A DNA stretch of 64,000 bases from Arthrobacter sp. StoSoilB20 (lineage in GTDB: Bacteria; Actinomycetota; Actinomycetes; Actinomycetales; Micrococcaceae), in assembly GCF_019977295.1 (NCBI RefSeq), contig NZ_AP024651.1, forward strand, positions 3,162,001 through 3,226,000, in the 5' to 3' direction. How positions within the stretch are numbered: position 1 is the first letter of the stretch; each line of letters begins with the position of its first letter. Position numbers and translations under genes: made by a program. Of the stretch, positions 35,588 through 44,293 are shown piece after piece. The notes under the pieces were generated by a model. The model saw only the letters and a list, made by a program, of their open reading frames with translations. It was not told the DNA's origin and ran no database searches.

Positions 35588-36864
35588 TTGACCCGCAGCA
35601 CGGTCAGGGCCGCGGCATCGACCTTCGCGCGGAACGAGGCATCTGCCTGGGCCTTCTTAACCACTGCCTGGTGCATGGCGGGAATACTCGCAGGATCCGC
35701 GCACACCAACATGGTTCCGCCGGCACCAAAGAAGTTCAGGGCGCGGTCCGCATCCGACCAGGCTTCCAATTGCGCGGCGCTGCAGAGATCGTCCGAGAGG
35801 ACGATTCCGGTGAAGCCGGCGTCTTTCCGCAACATCGTGTCCATGACGGTTGGCGAAAACGGTGCGATGTTTGCGGGGTCGATCTTGTCGTAGTAGGCGT
35901 TTGAAACCATGACCCACCGGGTGCCGGAGGAGATGGCGGCCTTGAAGGGCTCCAGGGCGGGATCCTGCCGAGTGGTGGAGGTGTCCCTGACATCACTGGT
36001 CACGTCCGTGTTGGGAACCACCTTGCCCAAACCGGGGAAGTGCTTCACTACAGGCGCTACGCCCGCATCCTTCATGCCATCGGCAAAGGCATTGCCGAGC
36101 GCCGAAACCGTTCCGGGCGCATAGCCGTATTCGCGTTGGAAGTGGCCGATGGGGGCGTTGGAAGGAGCAAATTCCGGGCTGGTGACAGTGTCCAGCACAG
36201 GGGCTAGATTGACGTTGATCCCGGCGCTCCGAAGCTCCTTGCCCCACACGGCAGCGTCAGCCCGGAGTTTTGCCTGCCCGGCCCCTGCCTGAACCAGGGC
36301 CGTGGGTATTGTTGAGAATCCCGGACCCGAAAGAACCTGGACATACCCGCCTTCCTGGTCGGTGGCTACGAAAAGCGGCACACCGCCGGTGGTCCCGGCG
36401 GAGACTGTGCCCGTCAGGGAAGACACCACGGAAGCGGTGGCGGCGCTGCCTGCTTTGCTGCGACCACTCAGATAGACATTGCCTGCGTGGTATTCCTTCA
36501 GTGCCTGCATGGTTCCCGGCTCAGCGCCGGTGGCTTTGGCTGCCACCATAAACAGCTGGCCCACTCTCTGCTCAAGGCTGAGCTTCGCCAACTGTTGCTC
36601 GGCAGCAGTGGGCGCACTCGTAGCGGGCGCGGCAGACGCTGTGGGAACGGCGGATGGCGCCGGTGTCGCCGTCGTGGTTCCTGGTGCCGGCGTTACCGGC
36701 CGGGGAGAACTTGGGGGCGGAGAAGCAGAGGTCGACGCCGTCCCTTCCGTTGGGGACGCCGCCGTGCTTCCGCTGCCGCTTGAGCAGCCGGACGCCAAGG
36801 CGAGCAAAGCTCCAGCCGTTGCGATGCTCACACCAAAAGATGCAAATGTCTGGGTCTTGCGCAT
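35575..36864 (-). CDS. Glycoside hydrolase family 3, NagZ-like beta-N-acetylhexosaminidase lipoprotein
   Basis: A 429-residue exported enzyme likely to remove N-acetylglucosamine from peptidoglycan fragments. The N-terminus is a signal sequence ending in ASGC (Cys27), a plausible lipobox, then a Ser/Pro/Thr/Ala-rich linker to about residue 85. The catalytic domain carries FVATDQEGG, VVKHFPGLG at about 278 (the NagZ KHFPGHG loop with Leu for His) and the nucleophile motif IVLSDDL. The His of the loop is the usual acid/base residue in NagZ, so its absence may affect activity or specificity. No clear ribosome site upstream of the ATG. Single gene. Confidence 0.88.
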   Translation of the reverse strand: MRKTQTFASFGVSIATAGALLALASGCSSGSGSTAASPTEGTASTSASPPPSSPRPVTPAPGTTTATPAPSAVPTASAAPATSAPTAAEQQLAKLSLEQRVGQLFMVAAKATGAEPGTMQALKEYHAGNVYLSGRSKAGSAATASVVSSLTGTVSAGTTGGVPLFVATDQEGGYVQVLSGPGFSTIPTALVQAGAGQAKLRADAAVWGKELRSAGINVNLAPVLDTVTSPEFAPSNAPIGHFQREYGYAPGTVSALGNAFADGMKDAGVAPVVKHFPGLGKVVPNTDVTSDVRDTSTTRQDPALEPFKAAISSGTRWVMVSNAYYDKIDPANIAPFSPTVMDTMLRKDAGFTGIVLSDDLCSAAQLEAWSDADRALNFFGAGGTMLVCADPASIPAMHQAVVKKAQADASFRAKVDAAALTVLRVKAGQ

Positions 36865-36927
36865 GGTAAACCGTTAGTTCGTTGGGGGTGGGTTTCCACC
36901 TACGAGCCTACCCCGTGTGAAGACTGC

Positions 36928-36969
36928 GATGCCCCGGCCCTGTGCTTTTCCGCACGTGGCCGGGGCATC
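36928..36969 (-). terminator. Terminator of the heme operon after hemL
   Basis: A 12-bp perfect stem (36928-36939 with 36958-36969) about 10 bp beyond the hemL stop. No long T-run follows. Confidence 0.7.
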
Positions 36970-36978
36970 GGCGCCATA

Positions 36979-38298
36979 TCAGGCAGTGGCGCCGGCAGCA
37001 GCCTGGGCGGCCGCCGGGAGGGCTTCGAAAATACGGTTCATCGCAGCGTCGTCGTGGGCGGCAGACAGGAACCAGGCCTCGAAGACCGAAGGCGGGAGGT
37101 AAACGCCCGAATCCAGCATGGAGTGGAAGAACGGCGCGTAGCGGAAGCTCTCCTGGGCCTGGGCGTCGTCATAGTTGTGCACGCCGTGGGCCGAGGTGCC
37201 AAAAGCAACCGAGAAGAGGTTTCCTGCCCGTTGGATGGAGTGGTCAACGCCGGCAGCATCCAGGGCTGAGGAAAGTGCCGCGGAGAGTTCAAGCGAGCGG
37301 GCATCGACGTAGGCGTAGACCTCGGGCGTCGCGTTGCTGAGCGTTGCCACACCGGCGGCCATGGCTACCGGGTTACCGGACAGTGTGCCCGCCTGGTACA
37401 CCGGGCCAACCGGCGCGAGGTAGTCCATGACGTCGGCGCGGCCGCCCAGGGCCGCCGTCGGCATTCCGCCGCCGATGACCTTGCCGAAGGTGAGCAGGTC
37501 CGGCGCCCACCCTTCCTGGCGTCCGGTGAGGCCCCAGTAGCCCGAGTAGCCCGTACGGAAACCGGTGAGGACTTCGTCCACGATCAGGAGTGCACCGTGT
37601 TCCTTGGTAATGCGGGACAGCCCTGCGTTGAAGCCCTCTCCCGGGGTGACGACGCCCATGTTGGCAGGAGCGGCTTCAGTAATGACGGCGGCAATGTTGT
37701 TGCCGTGGGTGGCGAAGGCAGCCTCTACGGCAGCGAGGTCGTTGTAGGGCAGAACCAGGGTTTCGGCCGCCGTCGCCGCGGTGACACCCGCCGAACCTGG
37801 GAGTGCCAGGGTTGCAACGCCGGAACCTGCCGCTGCCAGCAGTCCGTCCAGGTGGCCGTGGTAGCAGCCGGCGAACTTGATGATGAGGTTCCGGCCGGTG
37901 AAGCCCCGTGCCAGGCGTACGGCGGTCATGGTGGCTTCAGTGCCGGTTGAGACCATGCGGAGACGCTCGACGGCGGACACCCGTTCCTTGACGATCTCGG
38001 CCAGGTTGGCCTCATCCGGTGTCGAAGCACCGAACGACAGTCCCCTGTCCACAGCTGCATGAACGGCCTCGAGCACGGCCGGGTGCGCATGGCCCAGCAG
38101 GGCAGGTCCCCAGGAACAGACCAGGTCCACGTACTCCTTGCCATCGGCATCGGTGAGGTAGGCGCCCTTGGCGGAAACCATGAACTTCGGGTTACCGCCT
38201 ACGGATCCGAAGGCACGAACCGGGGAGTTCACGCCACCGGGCATCAGGGACCGGGCACGGTCGAACAGCTGATCGGAGACAGGGGTATTGGAAGTCAT
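36979..38298 (-). CDS. hemL: Glutamate-1-semialdehyde 2,1-aminomutase
   Basis: PLP enzyme that converts glutamate-1-semialdehyde into 5-aminolevulinate, the second committed step of heme synthesis. The 439-residue length is normal. The PLP lysine is Lys273 in [12 protein letters not shown]; substrate and cofactor stretches [22 protein letters not shown] and DEVLTGFR are present. AGGA precedes the ATG. It is the last gene of the heme run; its partner enzyme HemA is at the other, divergent end. Confidence 0.97.
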   Translation of the reverse strand: MTSNTPVSDQLFDRARSLMPGGVNSPVRAFGSVGGNPKFMVSAKGAYLTDADGKEYVDLVCSWGPALLGHAHPAVLEAVHAAVDRGLSFGASTPDEANLAEIVKERVSAVERLRMVSTGTEATMTAVRLARGFTGRNLIIKFAGCYHGHLDGLLAAAGSGVATLALPGSAGVTAATAAETLVLPYNDLAAVEAAFATHGNNIAAVITEAAPANMGVVTPGEGFNAGLSRITKEHGALLIVDEVLTGFRTGYSGYWGLTGRQEGWAPDLLTFGKVIGGGMPTAALGGRADVMDYLAPVGPVYQAGTLSGNPVAMAAGVATLSNATPEVYAYVDARSLELSAALSSALDAAGVDHSIQRAGNLFSVAFGTSAHGVHNYDDAQAQESFRYAPFFHSMLDSGVYLPPSVFEAWFLSAAHDDAAMNRIFEALPAAAQAAAGATA

Positions 38299-38350
38299 GG
38301 TTCCTATTCTTTCAGTGATTCAGGAGCAGCAGTGGTTGGCCGGGCACGCG

Positions 38351-39463
38351 CTAGGCGGAGGCCAGCAGCTCGGCGACCCTCGGGGCCACCTCGGTACCGT
38401 AAAGCTCGATGCAGCGCATCATGGACTGGTGGGGCAACGTCCCGTTGCTGTATTTGAGGTCGAAGCGGTCCACGCCCAGATTCCGTTTGAGCAGGACGAT
38501 CTTTTGCGCCACGGTCTCCGGCGATCCGACGTACAGCGCGCCCTCGGGGCCGCACATGGCCTCGAATTCGCCCCGGTTGCCCGGACCCCAGCCGCGTTCG
38601 GCACCGATCCTGTTCCGCTGGTCGAGCCAGTGCGGGAAAAGCTCTTCCCGGGCACCTTCGTCGGTATCGGCAATATAACCGGGCGAATGCGTTGCGATCT
38701 GCCGCATGGGGTGGCCGTACTTTGCCATCGCTTCACGGTAAAGGTTCACCAAGGGGGCAAAGCGGCGGGGTTCTCCCCCGATGATGGCGAAAATGATCGG
38801 ATAGCCATATTCCGCGCAACGGAGGACGGACTCCGGTGTTCCGCCCACACCAATCCAGGTGGGCAGCAGGTGATGCTGCAATTTGGGGTACACCTGCAGC
38901 CCATTGACGTTGGGACGGGTGCGGCCTTCCCAATGAACCGGCTTCTGAGCACGTACCTTGTCGAAAAGCTCCAGCTTTTCCTCGAAGAGAACTTCGTAGT
39001 CGGCCAGGTCAAGGCCGAACAGCGGGAAGGATTCAACAAACGAGCCCCTGCCGAGCATTACCTCGGCCCTGCCGTTGGACAGCGCATCAACGGTGGAGAA
39101 ACGCTGGAATACACGAATCGGATCATCCGAGCTCAGCACGGTGACAGCCGAGCCCAGCCGAATGCGGGAGGTCACAGCCGCAGCAGCGGCAAGGAAGACC
39201 TCCGGCGCTGACACTGCGAAGTCCCGGCGATGGTGCTCCCCTACCCCGAAGGCATGGATCCCGACGGCGTCCGCCAGCTTTGCTTCTTCGAGCAGTTCAC
39301 GCAGGACCCGGGCGTGTTCCTTGGGATTCCCATCGGCGTCGACACCGGCGTCGCCGAAAGTATTCAAGCCCAGGAGAATTTCGTTGGCCGTTACAGGCGC
39401 CACTGGATCCGGGGAAACAGCGGGGTCCAAAGACACATCAGGGTCAGAGGGAACGGATGTCAT
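38351..39463 (-). CDS. LLM-class flavin-dependent oxidoreductase inside the heme operon
   Basis: A 370-residue member of the luciferase-like monooxygenase family, which use FMN or F420. Recognisable parts are the start strand EILLGLNTFGD (about residues 28-38), GIHAFGVGEHHRRDFAVSAPEVFLAAAAA, RAEVMLGRGSF, and the TWIGVGGTPESV loop. The first 27 residues are a Val/Pro/Asp-rich extension. The ATG overlaps the hemB stop by one base (TGATG), and hemL follows 52 bp later, so it is transcribed with heme genes. No step of the known pathway needs it, and its substrate cannot be read from sequence. Confidence 0.9.
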   Translation of the reverse strand: MTSVPSDPDVSLDPAVSPDPVAPVTANEILLGLNTFGDAGVDADGNPKEHARVLRELLEEAKLADAVGIHAFGVGEHHRRDFAVSAPEVFLAAAAAVTSRIRLGSAVTVLSSDDPIRVFQRFSTVDALSNGRAEVMLGRGSFVESFPLFGLDLADYEVLFEEKLELFDKVRAQKPVHWEGRTRPNVNGLQVYPKLQHHLLPTWIGVGGTPESVLRCAEYGYPIIFAIIGGEPRRFAPLVNLYREAMAKYGHPMRQIATHSPGYIADTDEGAREELFPHWLDQRNRIGAERGWGPGNRGEFEAMCGPEGALYVGSPETVAQKIVLLKRNLGVDRFDLKYSNGTLPHQSMMRCIELYGTEVAPRVAELLASA

Positions 39464-40443
39464 CAGGACTCCTTCAGCCAGCCTGCGAGTTCGGAGGCCC
39501 AGTAGGTCAGCACGGTATCGGCTCCGGCGCGCTTGATCCCCAGGACGGATTCGGTGATGGCACCGCGCCTGTCGATCCAGCCGTTGGCCGCAGCCGCTTC
39601 GATCATGGCGTACTCGCCGGAGATTTGGTAGGCCGAGACCGGCACCGGGCTCATCGCGGCCACGTCGGCCAGAATGTCCAGGTAGCTCATGGCAGGTTTG
39701 ACCATCACCATGTCGGCACCTTCTTCAAGGTCAAGTTCAACTTCCAGGACGGCTTCCCGACGGTTGGCGGCGTCCATCTGGTAAGTCCTGCGATCGCCCT
39801 TGAGCTGGGAATCGACTGCCTCACGGAACGGTCCATAGAAGGCCGAAGCGTACTTGGCGGCATAGGCGAGGACCACGGTGTTCTTGTGGCCGGCTTCTTC
39901 CAAAGCCTGGCGGATCACGGCGATCTGGCCATCCATCATGCCCGACGGGCCCAGCACATGCGCCCCGGCATCGGCCTGGGCTACTGCCATCTGTCCGTAG
40001 ATTTCCAGCGTGGCATCGTTGTCCACGTAGCCAGCGGCGTCGAGGACACCACAGTGGCCGTGATCGGTGAACTCATCCAGGCAAACGTCACCCATGATGA
40101 CCAGGTCATCGCCCACCTCGGCCTTGACATCGCGGATGGCCTTGTTCAGGACGCCTTCCGGGTCAAGGGAAGCCGTGCCCTGGGCGTCGCGTACCGCTGG
40201 GATGCCGAACAGCATGATGCCGCCCACGCCGAGCTCCACCGCTTGGGCCGCAGCACGTTTCAGGGAGTCGGTGGTGTGCTGGACTACCCCCGGCATTGAG
40301 CTGATGGGGCTCGGTTCCGTGAGGCCTTCCCGGATGAATGCCGGGAGGATCAGGTCAGCCGGTGCCAGCCGGTTCTCCGCGGTAAGCCTGCGCATGGCAG
40401 GAGTTGTGCGCAGACGGCGGGGACGATGGTTCGGAAAGCTCAT
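39463..40443 (-). CDS. hemB: Delta-aminolevulinic acid dehydratase (porphobilinogen synthase)
   Basis: Condenses two 5-aminolevulinates into porphobilinogen. 326 residues. The two active-site lysines are in [16 protein letters not shown] and [12 protein letters not shown]. The metal-site region reads [17 protein letters not shown], with only part of the three-cysteine zinc set, as in magnesium-type enzymes. The ATG overlaps the hemD stop by four bases. Confidence 0.97.
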   Translation of the reverse strand: MSFPNHRPRRLRTTPAMRRLTAENRLAPADLILPAFIREGLTEPSPISSMPGVVQHTTDSLKRAAAQAVELGVGGIMLFGIPAVRDAQGTASLDPEGVLNKAIRDVKAEVGDDLVIMGDVCLDEFTDHGHCGVLDAAGYVDNDATLEIYGQMAVAQADAGAHVLGPSGMMDGQIAVIRQALEEAGHKNTVVLAYAAKYASAFYGPFREAVDSQLKGDRRTYQMDAANRREAVLEVELDLEEGADMVMVKPAMSYLDILADVAAMSPVPVSAYQISGEYAMIEAAAANGWIDRRGAITESVLGIKRAGADTVLTYWASELAGWLKES

Positions 40444-41318
40444 TGTGGGTTCCCTTCGTTGGCGAAAACAGATTCCAAGGCGGCCACGATGCCGTCCGGA
40501 GTTGGTTCTTTGGCGGTGGCAGCTACGGTGAGGCCCAGGCGGGTGGCTTCAGCCGCCGTCGGACGCCCTATGGCTACCAGCCGGCATCTGCCCAGCGGCA
40601 GCAAGGTCTCAGCAATGCGCCGCGCGGCGCTGGGTGAGGCCGCCACCACTGCGTCCACAGCCCCGGCTTGGAGGGCATCCCGGGCCTCTTCCGGGTTGAG
40701 CGTCGGCGGCAGAGCCTTACCGGAACCCCCGACGACGTCCGGCAGTTCCGCTTCGAGGCGGAGTTCCGCCCGGGCCGGGTAGTCCACTGTGTGGTAGGCG
40801 ACGGCCGCGGTGACGTCCGCGCCTTTGGAGGCCAGGCCTTCGCGCAGCCCAGGTGCTGCGATGTCGGCTTGGGGCAGGAGCACCCGGGACGGCCCCGGTT
40901 CCCACAGTTCCACCAGACCATCGGCGGACTGCTGCCCGGCAGGCGCAAGATGAACCGTGAGGCCGATGGATTCGAGCATGCGGACCGAGGTGGGCCCAAT
41001 GGTGGCCACCCTGGTAGTGGCAGGGACCAGGCCTGCCGGCGTCGTTCCCCTCTGGGCAGCTTTTTCGAGGAGGACTTTGGCGCTGGTGATGCTGCTGATC
41101 ACCAGCCAGTCGAAGTCACCCGCGGCCAGGCGGTCAAGAACGGAGTCCAGGGCCCGCTGGTCCTTGGCACGCTCGAAATCGATCAGTGGCAAAACCAAGG
41201 GGGCGGCGCCGCGGCTGTGCAGGAGTGAGGCCAGGTCCCTGGCCCGGTCGGCGCTCCTGGTAATCAGGATGCGCCGACCGTTCAACCCTTGGGGATCAGG
41301 CTGTTCAGGATGCGGCAA
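40440..41318 (-). CDS. hemD: Uroporphyrinogen-III synthase
   Basis: Cyclises hydroxymethylbilane to uroporphyrinogen III. The protein is poorly conserved, as usual, but has the expected start [21 protein letters not shown], the stretch [13 protein letters not shown], and the C-terminal [16 protein letters not shown] and [16 protein letters not shown]. The start is uncertain: a TTG at 41318 gives 292 residues and a 14-base overlap with hemC; the longer open frame upstream lies entirely inside hemC and has no HemD features. Fully coupled to hemC and hemB. Confidence 0.88.
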   Translation of the reverse strand: MPHPEQPDPQGLNGRRILITRSADRARDLASLLHSRGAAPLVLPLIDFERAKDQRALDSVLDRLAAGDFDWLVISSITSAKVLLEKAAQRGTTPAGLVPATTRVATIGPTSVRMLESIGLTVHLAPAGQQSADGLVELWEPGPSRVLLPQADIAAPGLREGLASKGADVTAAVAYHTVDYPARAELRLEAELPDVVGGSGKALPPTLNPEEARDALQAGAVDAVVAASPSAARRIAETLLPLGRCRLVAIGRPTAAEATRLGLTVAATAKEPTPDGIVAALESVFANEGNPQ

Positions 41319-42303
41319 GGTCCGCGATCTCCGCGGCACCGGCAGCGAGCAAAAGCTCAGCCACTTCGATGCCGAGCAACGTGGCGCCCACTTCCGTGAG
41401 CCCATCGGTGGCTTTCTTCTCCCGCACGGTCTTGGTACCGTCCACCGCGCAGACCACTGCTTCAAGGTGCAGCATGCTGCCCTTGCGGAAAGCGTAAGCA
41501 CCTACAGGAGCAGCGCACCCCGCTTCGAGCCTGGCAAGCACGGCACGCTCGGCGGTAACGGCCAAACGGGTGTCGTCGTCGTCCAACGCGGCAAGCGCCT
41601 GGGCCAGGACTCCGCTCGAGCCGTCAGCGGACCCGTCCTGGCGCGGAGCGTCATCGGTGCGGCATTCAATGGCCAGCGCACCCTGACCGGGCGCGGGGAG
41701 CATCACGGTGGTGTCGAAGAACTCGCTGACCGTGTCCAGCCGGCCCATGCGTTCCAAACCTGCAGCTGCCAACACCACGGCATCAAGGTCACAGGACTTG
41801 CCCGGCACTACTTCCTCCGTGAGGTTTCCCGGCAAGCCGGGAACCCTGCCGAGGCGGGTATCGACGTTGCCGCGGATGTCCAGGACTTCGATATCCGGCC
41901 GCGCTGCCCGGAGCTGGGCCGCACGGCGCGGTGAACCCGTGCCCACCTTGGCCCCGCCGGGCAACTCGGAGAGTGTCATCCCCTCGCGTGCACACAGAAC
42001 ATCGCGGACATCCACCCGTTTAGGTGTTGCGGCGATACTCAGTCCCAGGGCTGCCCCCGTGGGCAGGTCCTTGAGGGAGTGGACGGCGACATCGCACGTC
42101 TCGGCCAGCAAGGCGTCACGCAAGGCCGCAACAAACACGCCCGTTCCGCCCATCTGGGACAGGGAACCTGTCTTGACGTCGCCCTCGGTCTTGATGTGGA
42201 CCAGTTCCACCGGGAACCCGCCAACAGCGGCCAGCTTGTCTGCCGTTTGCTGCGTCTGCGTCAAAGCCAGCTTGCTGGCCCTGGTGCCGATGCGTACGGT
42301 CAC
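41305..42303 (-). CDS. hemC: Hydroxymethylbilane synthase (porphobilinogen deaminase)
   Basis: Joins four porphobilinogens into hydroxymethylbilane. 332 residues, starting MTVRIGTRASKLALTQT. The motifs VAVHSLKDLPT, GTGSPRRAAQLRAARPD and GNVDTRLGR bind substrate, and the Cys that carries the dipyrromethane cofactor is in LEAGCAAPVGAY. The GTG start overlaps the hemH stop by four bases. Confidence 0.97.
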   Translation of the reverse strand: MTVRIGTRASKLALTQTQQTADKLAAVGGFPVELVHIKTEGDVKTGSLSQMGGTGVFVAALRDALLAETCDVAVHSLKDLPTGAALGLSIAATPKRVDVRDVLCAREGMTLSELPGGAKVGTGSPRRAAQLRAARPDIEVLDIRGNVDTRLGRVPGLPGNLTEEVVPGKSCDLDAVVLAAAGLERMGRLDTVSEFFDTTVMLPAPGQGALAIECRTDDAPRQDGSADGSSGVLAQALAALDDDDTRLAVTAERAVLARLEAGCAAPVGAYAFRKGSMLHLEAVVCAVDGTKTVREKKATDGLTEVGATLLGIEVAELLLAAGAAEIADLAAS

Positions 42304-43523
42304 TTGGCGGCCTCCGCTGCAGGATAGGCGTCATGGCCAAGACCCACAGTGGTTCCGACTTCTGAAATAACCGGCTTCGCGCCGCGGAAGTTCTCGCAGC
42401 AGTTGGGGCGGCAGACGTCGTACCAGGGTCCGAGGTCCGTCACGTGGGGACGCTCGGCGATGTTGTTTTCCACCGTGCGTTCGCAGATCAGGTCAACCAG
42501 GCCGGACACGAAGGCGGCATGGGTTCCCGGAGTGGGAACGCGCGTGGCTTCGATGTCCAGGTTCTTGCAGGTTTCCAGCGCTTCGGTGTCAAGGTCCCAG
42601 GCAACTTCCATGTGATCACTGACGAAGCCCAGCGGAACGATGACAACACCGCGGACACCTGCAGGGGCGATTTCCTCGAGGTGGTCATTGATGTCCGGTT
42701 CGAGCCAGGGGATGTGCGGGGCACCGGAACGGGACTGGTACACCAGGTCCCAGGCAACGTTGGGAGCCACAGCATCCATGATGGCCTGGGCATTGGCCAA
42801 GTGCTGGGCAGCATAAGCCGAACCTTCGGCAAATTCGCGCGGCTCGTCCTCGGACCGGCCTGCCGCCTCGGCGTCCCGCGTGGGGATGGAGTGGGTTGCG
42901 AACAGGACGCGGATTTTCGTATCCGGGTCATCCTCGCCGGCCGCAGCGAGTTTGCCACGGATCTCTTCCAAGCCCGCTGCGGTACCTTCCAGGAAGGGCT
43001 GGACTACGCCGGGGTGGTCGAAGTATTGGCGGATCTTGTCCACCTGCAGCTTGCCGTCCAGCCCGGTTTCCGTCAGGGCAACGCCGATGTCTTCGCGGTA
43101 CTGGCGGCAGCTGGAGTAACAGGAGTAGATGCTGGTGGTGAGCATCAGGAGCCGGCGGTGTCCGGCGTCGTAGGCGTCCTGGAGGACCGGGGCGATGTAC
43201 GGATCCCAGTTACGGTTTCCCCAGAGGACCGGCAGTTCAATACCGCGGCGGGCCAGCTCGGCTTCGATGGCAGCCTTCAGTTCGCGGTTTTGCTGGTTGA
43301 TGGGGCTGATGCCACCGAAGGCGCGGTAGTGGTGCGAGACCTCTTCGAGCCGCTCATCCGGGATGCCCCGGCCACGGGTGACGTTGCGCAGGAACGGAAT
43401 GACGTCATCCTGGCCTTCGGGACCACCGAAGGACGCCAGCAGTACGGCGTCGTATCGCTTGGGCTCCTGGCGCCCACGCTCGGTGACAGCGTTTGGTGCT
43501 GTGGAGATAACGGGCTGGTTCAT
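42300..43523 (-). CDS. hemH: Ferrochelatase, coproporphyrin type
   Basis: Inserts Fe2+ into the porphyrin. With HemQ next to it the substrate is most likely coproporphyrin III (CpfC activity). The ATG at 43523 gives 407 residues and an ATGA overlap with hemQ; a longer open frame upstream is only the shadow of hemQ. Family motifs are VLLASFGGPE, YHYRAFGG-type sequence (HHYRAFGGISPIN), LFATHSIP and VVIVPLGFVSDHMEVAWDLD. Near the C-terminus there is CRPNCC plus an upstream ICERT cysteine, the arrangement that binds a [2Fe-2S] cluster in actinobacterial ferrochelatases. Confidence 0.96.
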   Translation of the reverse strand: MNQPVISTAPNAVTERGRQEPKRYDAVLLASFGGPEGQDDVIPFLRNVTRGRGIPDERLEEVSHHYRAFGGISPINQQNRELKAAIEAELARRGIELPVLWGNRNWDPYIAPVLQDAYDAGHRRLLMLTTSIYSCYSSCRQYREDIGVALTETGLDGKLQVDKIRQYFDHPGVVQPFLEGTAAGLEEIRGKLAAAGEDDPDTKIRVLFATHSIPTRDAEAAGRSEDEPREFAEGSAYAAQHLANAQAIMDAVAPNVAWDLVYQSRSGAPHIPWLEPDINDHLEEIAPAGVRGVVIVPLGFVSDHMEVAWDLDTEALETCKNLDIEATRVPTPGTHAAFVSGLVDLICERTVENNIAERPHVTDLGPWYDVCRPNCCENFRGAKPVISEVGTTVGLGHDAYPAAEAAK

Positions 43524-44221
43524 GCGAGCACCTCGGCAATCTCGGCAGCCGTCACGCGGCGGCCGGTGTAGAAGGGGACTTCTTCGCGAACGTGGTGGCG
43601 TGCCTCGGTGGCCCGCAGGTGGCGCATCAAATCCACCAGGTCCACCAGCTCCGGTGCCTCGAGGCCAAGGATCCATTCCCAGTCACCGAGCGCGAAGGAG
43701 GAAACGGTGTTGGAGATGACCTGCGGGAATTCGCGTCCCAGCAGGCCATGGTCGCGGAGCATCTTGCCGCGCTCGTCCGTCGGGAGCAGGTACCACTCGT
43801 ACGAACGGACAAACGGGTAGACGCAGAGCCAGGTGCTCGGCTCGACGCCACGGGCGTAGGCGGGTACGTGGCTCTTGGAGAACTCAGCTTCGCGGTGCAC
43901 GCCCATGGCGGACCAGACGATCTCCGTTCCGGCGAAGAGCTTGCTGCGCCGGATGGAGCGGACGGCGGACTGCAGGTCCTCGGGCTTGGGGCCATGGAGC
44001 CACACCATGATGTCGGCGTCGGAGCGCATCGCCGAGACGTCGTAGCTGCCGCGCAGGATCACGTCGCCCTCCGCGAGCTTCTCCGCAAGGGCTTCGAATT
44101 CCTGGGCAGCATCGCCGCTGCGCAGGACGTCGGCCGAGCGCTTGAAGACCGTCCACAGCGTGTAGAACTGTTCTTCGGTTTCAGCAGTTTTAGTGACAGA
44201 TTCGGCAGAAGTGTGGCTCAT
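43520..44221 (-). CDS. hemQ: Coproheme decarboxylase HemQ (ChdC)
   Basis: Performs the last step of the coproporphyrin route, two decarboxylations of Fe-coproporphyrin III to heme, using peroxide. 233 residues of the chlorite-dismutase fold. The catalytic Tyr is Tyr135 in CVYPFVRSYEWY, and His158 in MLRDHGLLG is the expected heme ligand. Its presence marks this as the Gram-positive-type pathway. The ATG lies 72 bp after the hemY stop and its own stop overlaps hemH. Confidence 0.96.
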   Translation of the reverse strand: MSHTSAESVTKTAETEEQFYTLWTVFKRSADVLRSGDAAQEFEALAEKLAEGDVILRGSYDVSAMRSDADIMVWLHGPKPEDLQSAVRSIRRSKLFAGTEIVWSAMGVHREAEFSKSHVPAYARGVEPSTWLCVYPFVRSYEWYLLPTDERGKMLRDHGLLGREFPQVISNTVSSFALGDWEWILGLEAPELVDLVDLMRHLRATEARHHVREEVPFYTGRRVTAAEIAEVLA

Positions 44222-44293
44222 GGTTCAAGTTTGCCCCGTGCCGGCCCCTAAGTCGAAACGGATCAGTTCTACAACGCGTAGAAGTGAGGTAAA

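Noticed and set aside
41319..41501. N-terminal extension of HemD
   Set aside because: The segment overlaps the hemC coding region and bears no HemD similarity; a start near 41318 is more likely.
43524..43676. N-terminal extension of ferrochelatase
   Set aside because: It is the other-frame shadow of hemQ; the ATGA overlap at 43520-43523 sets the start.
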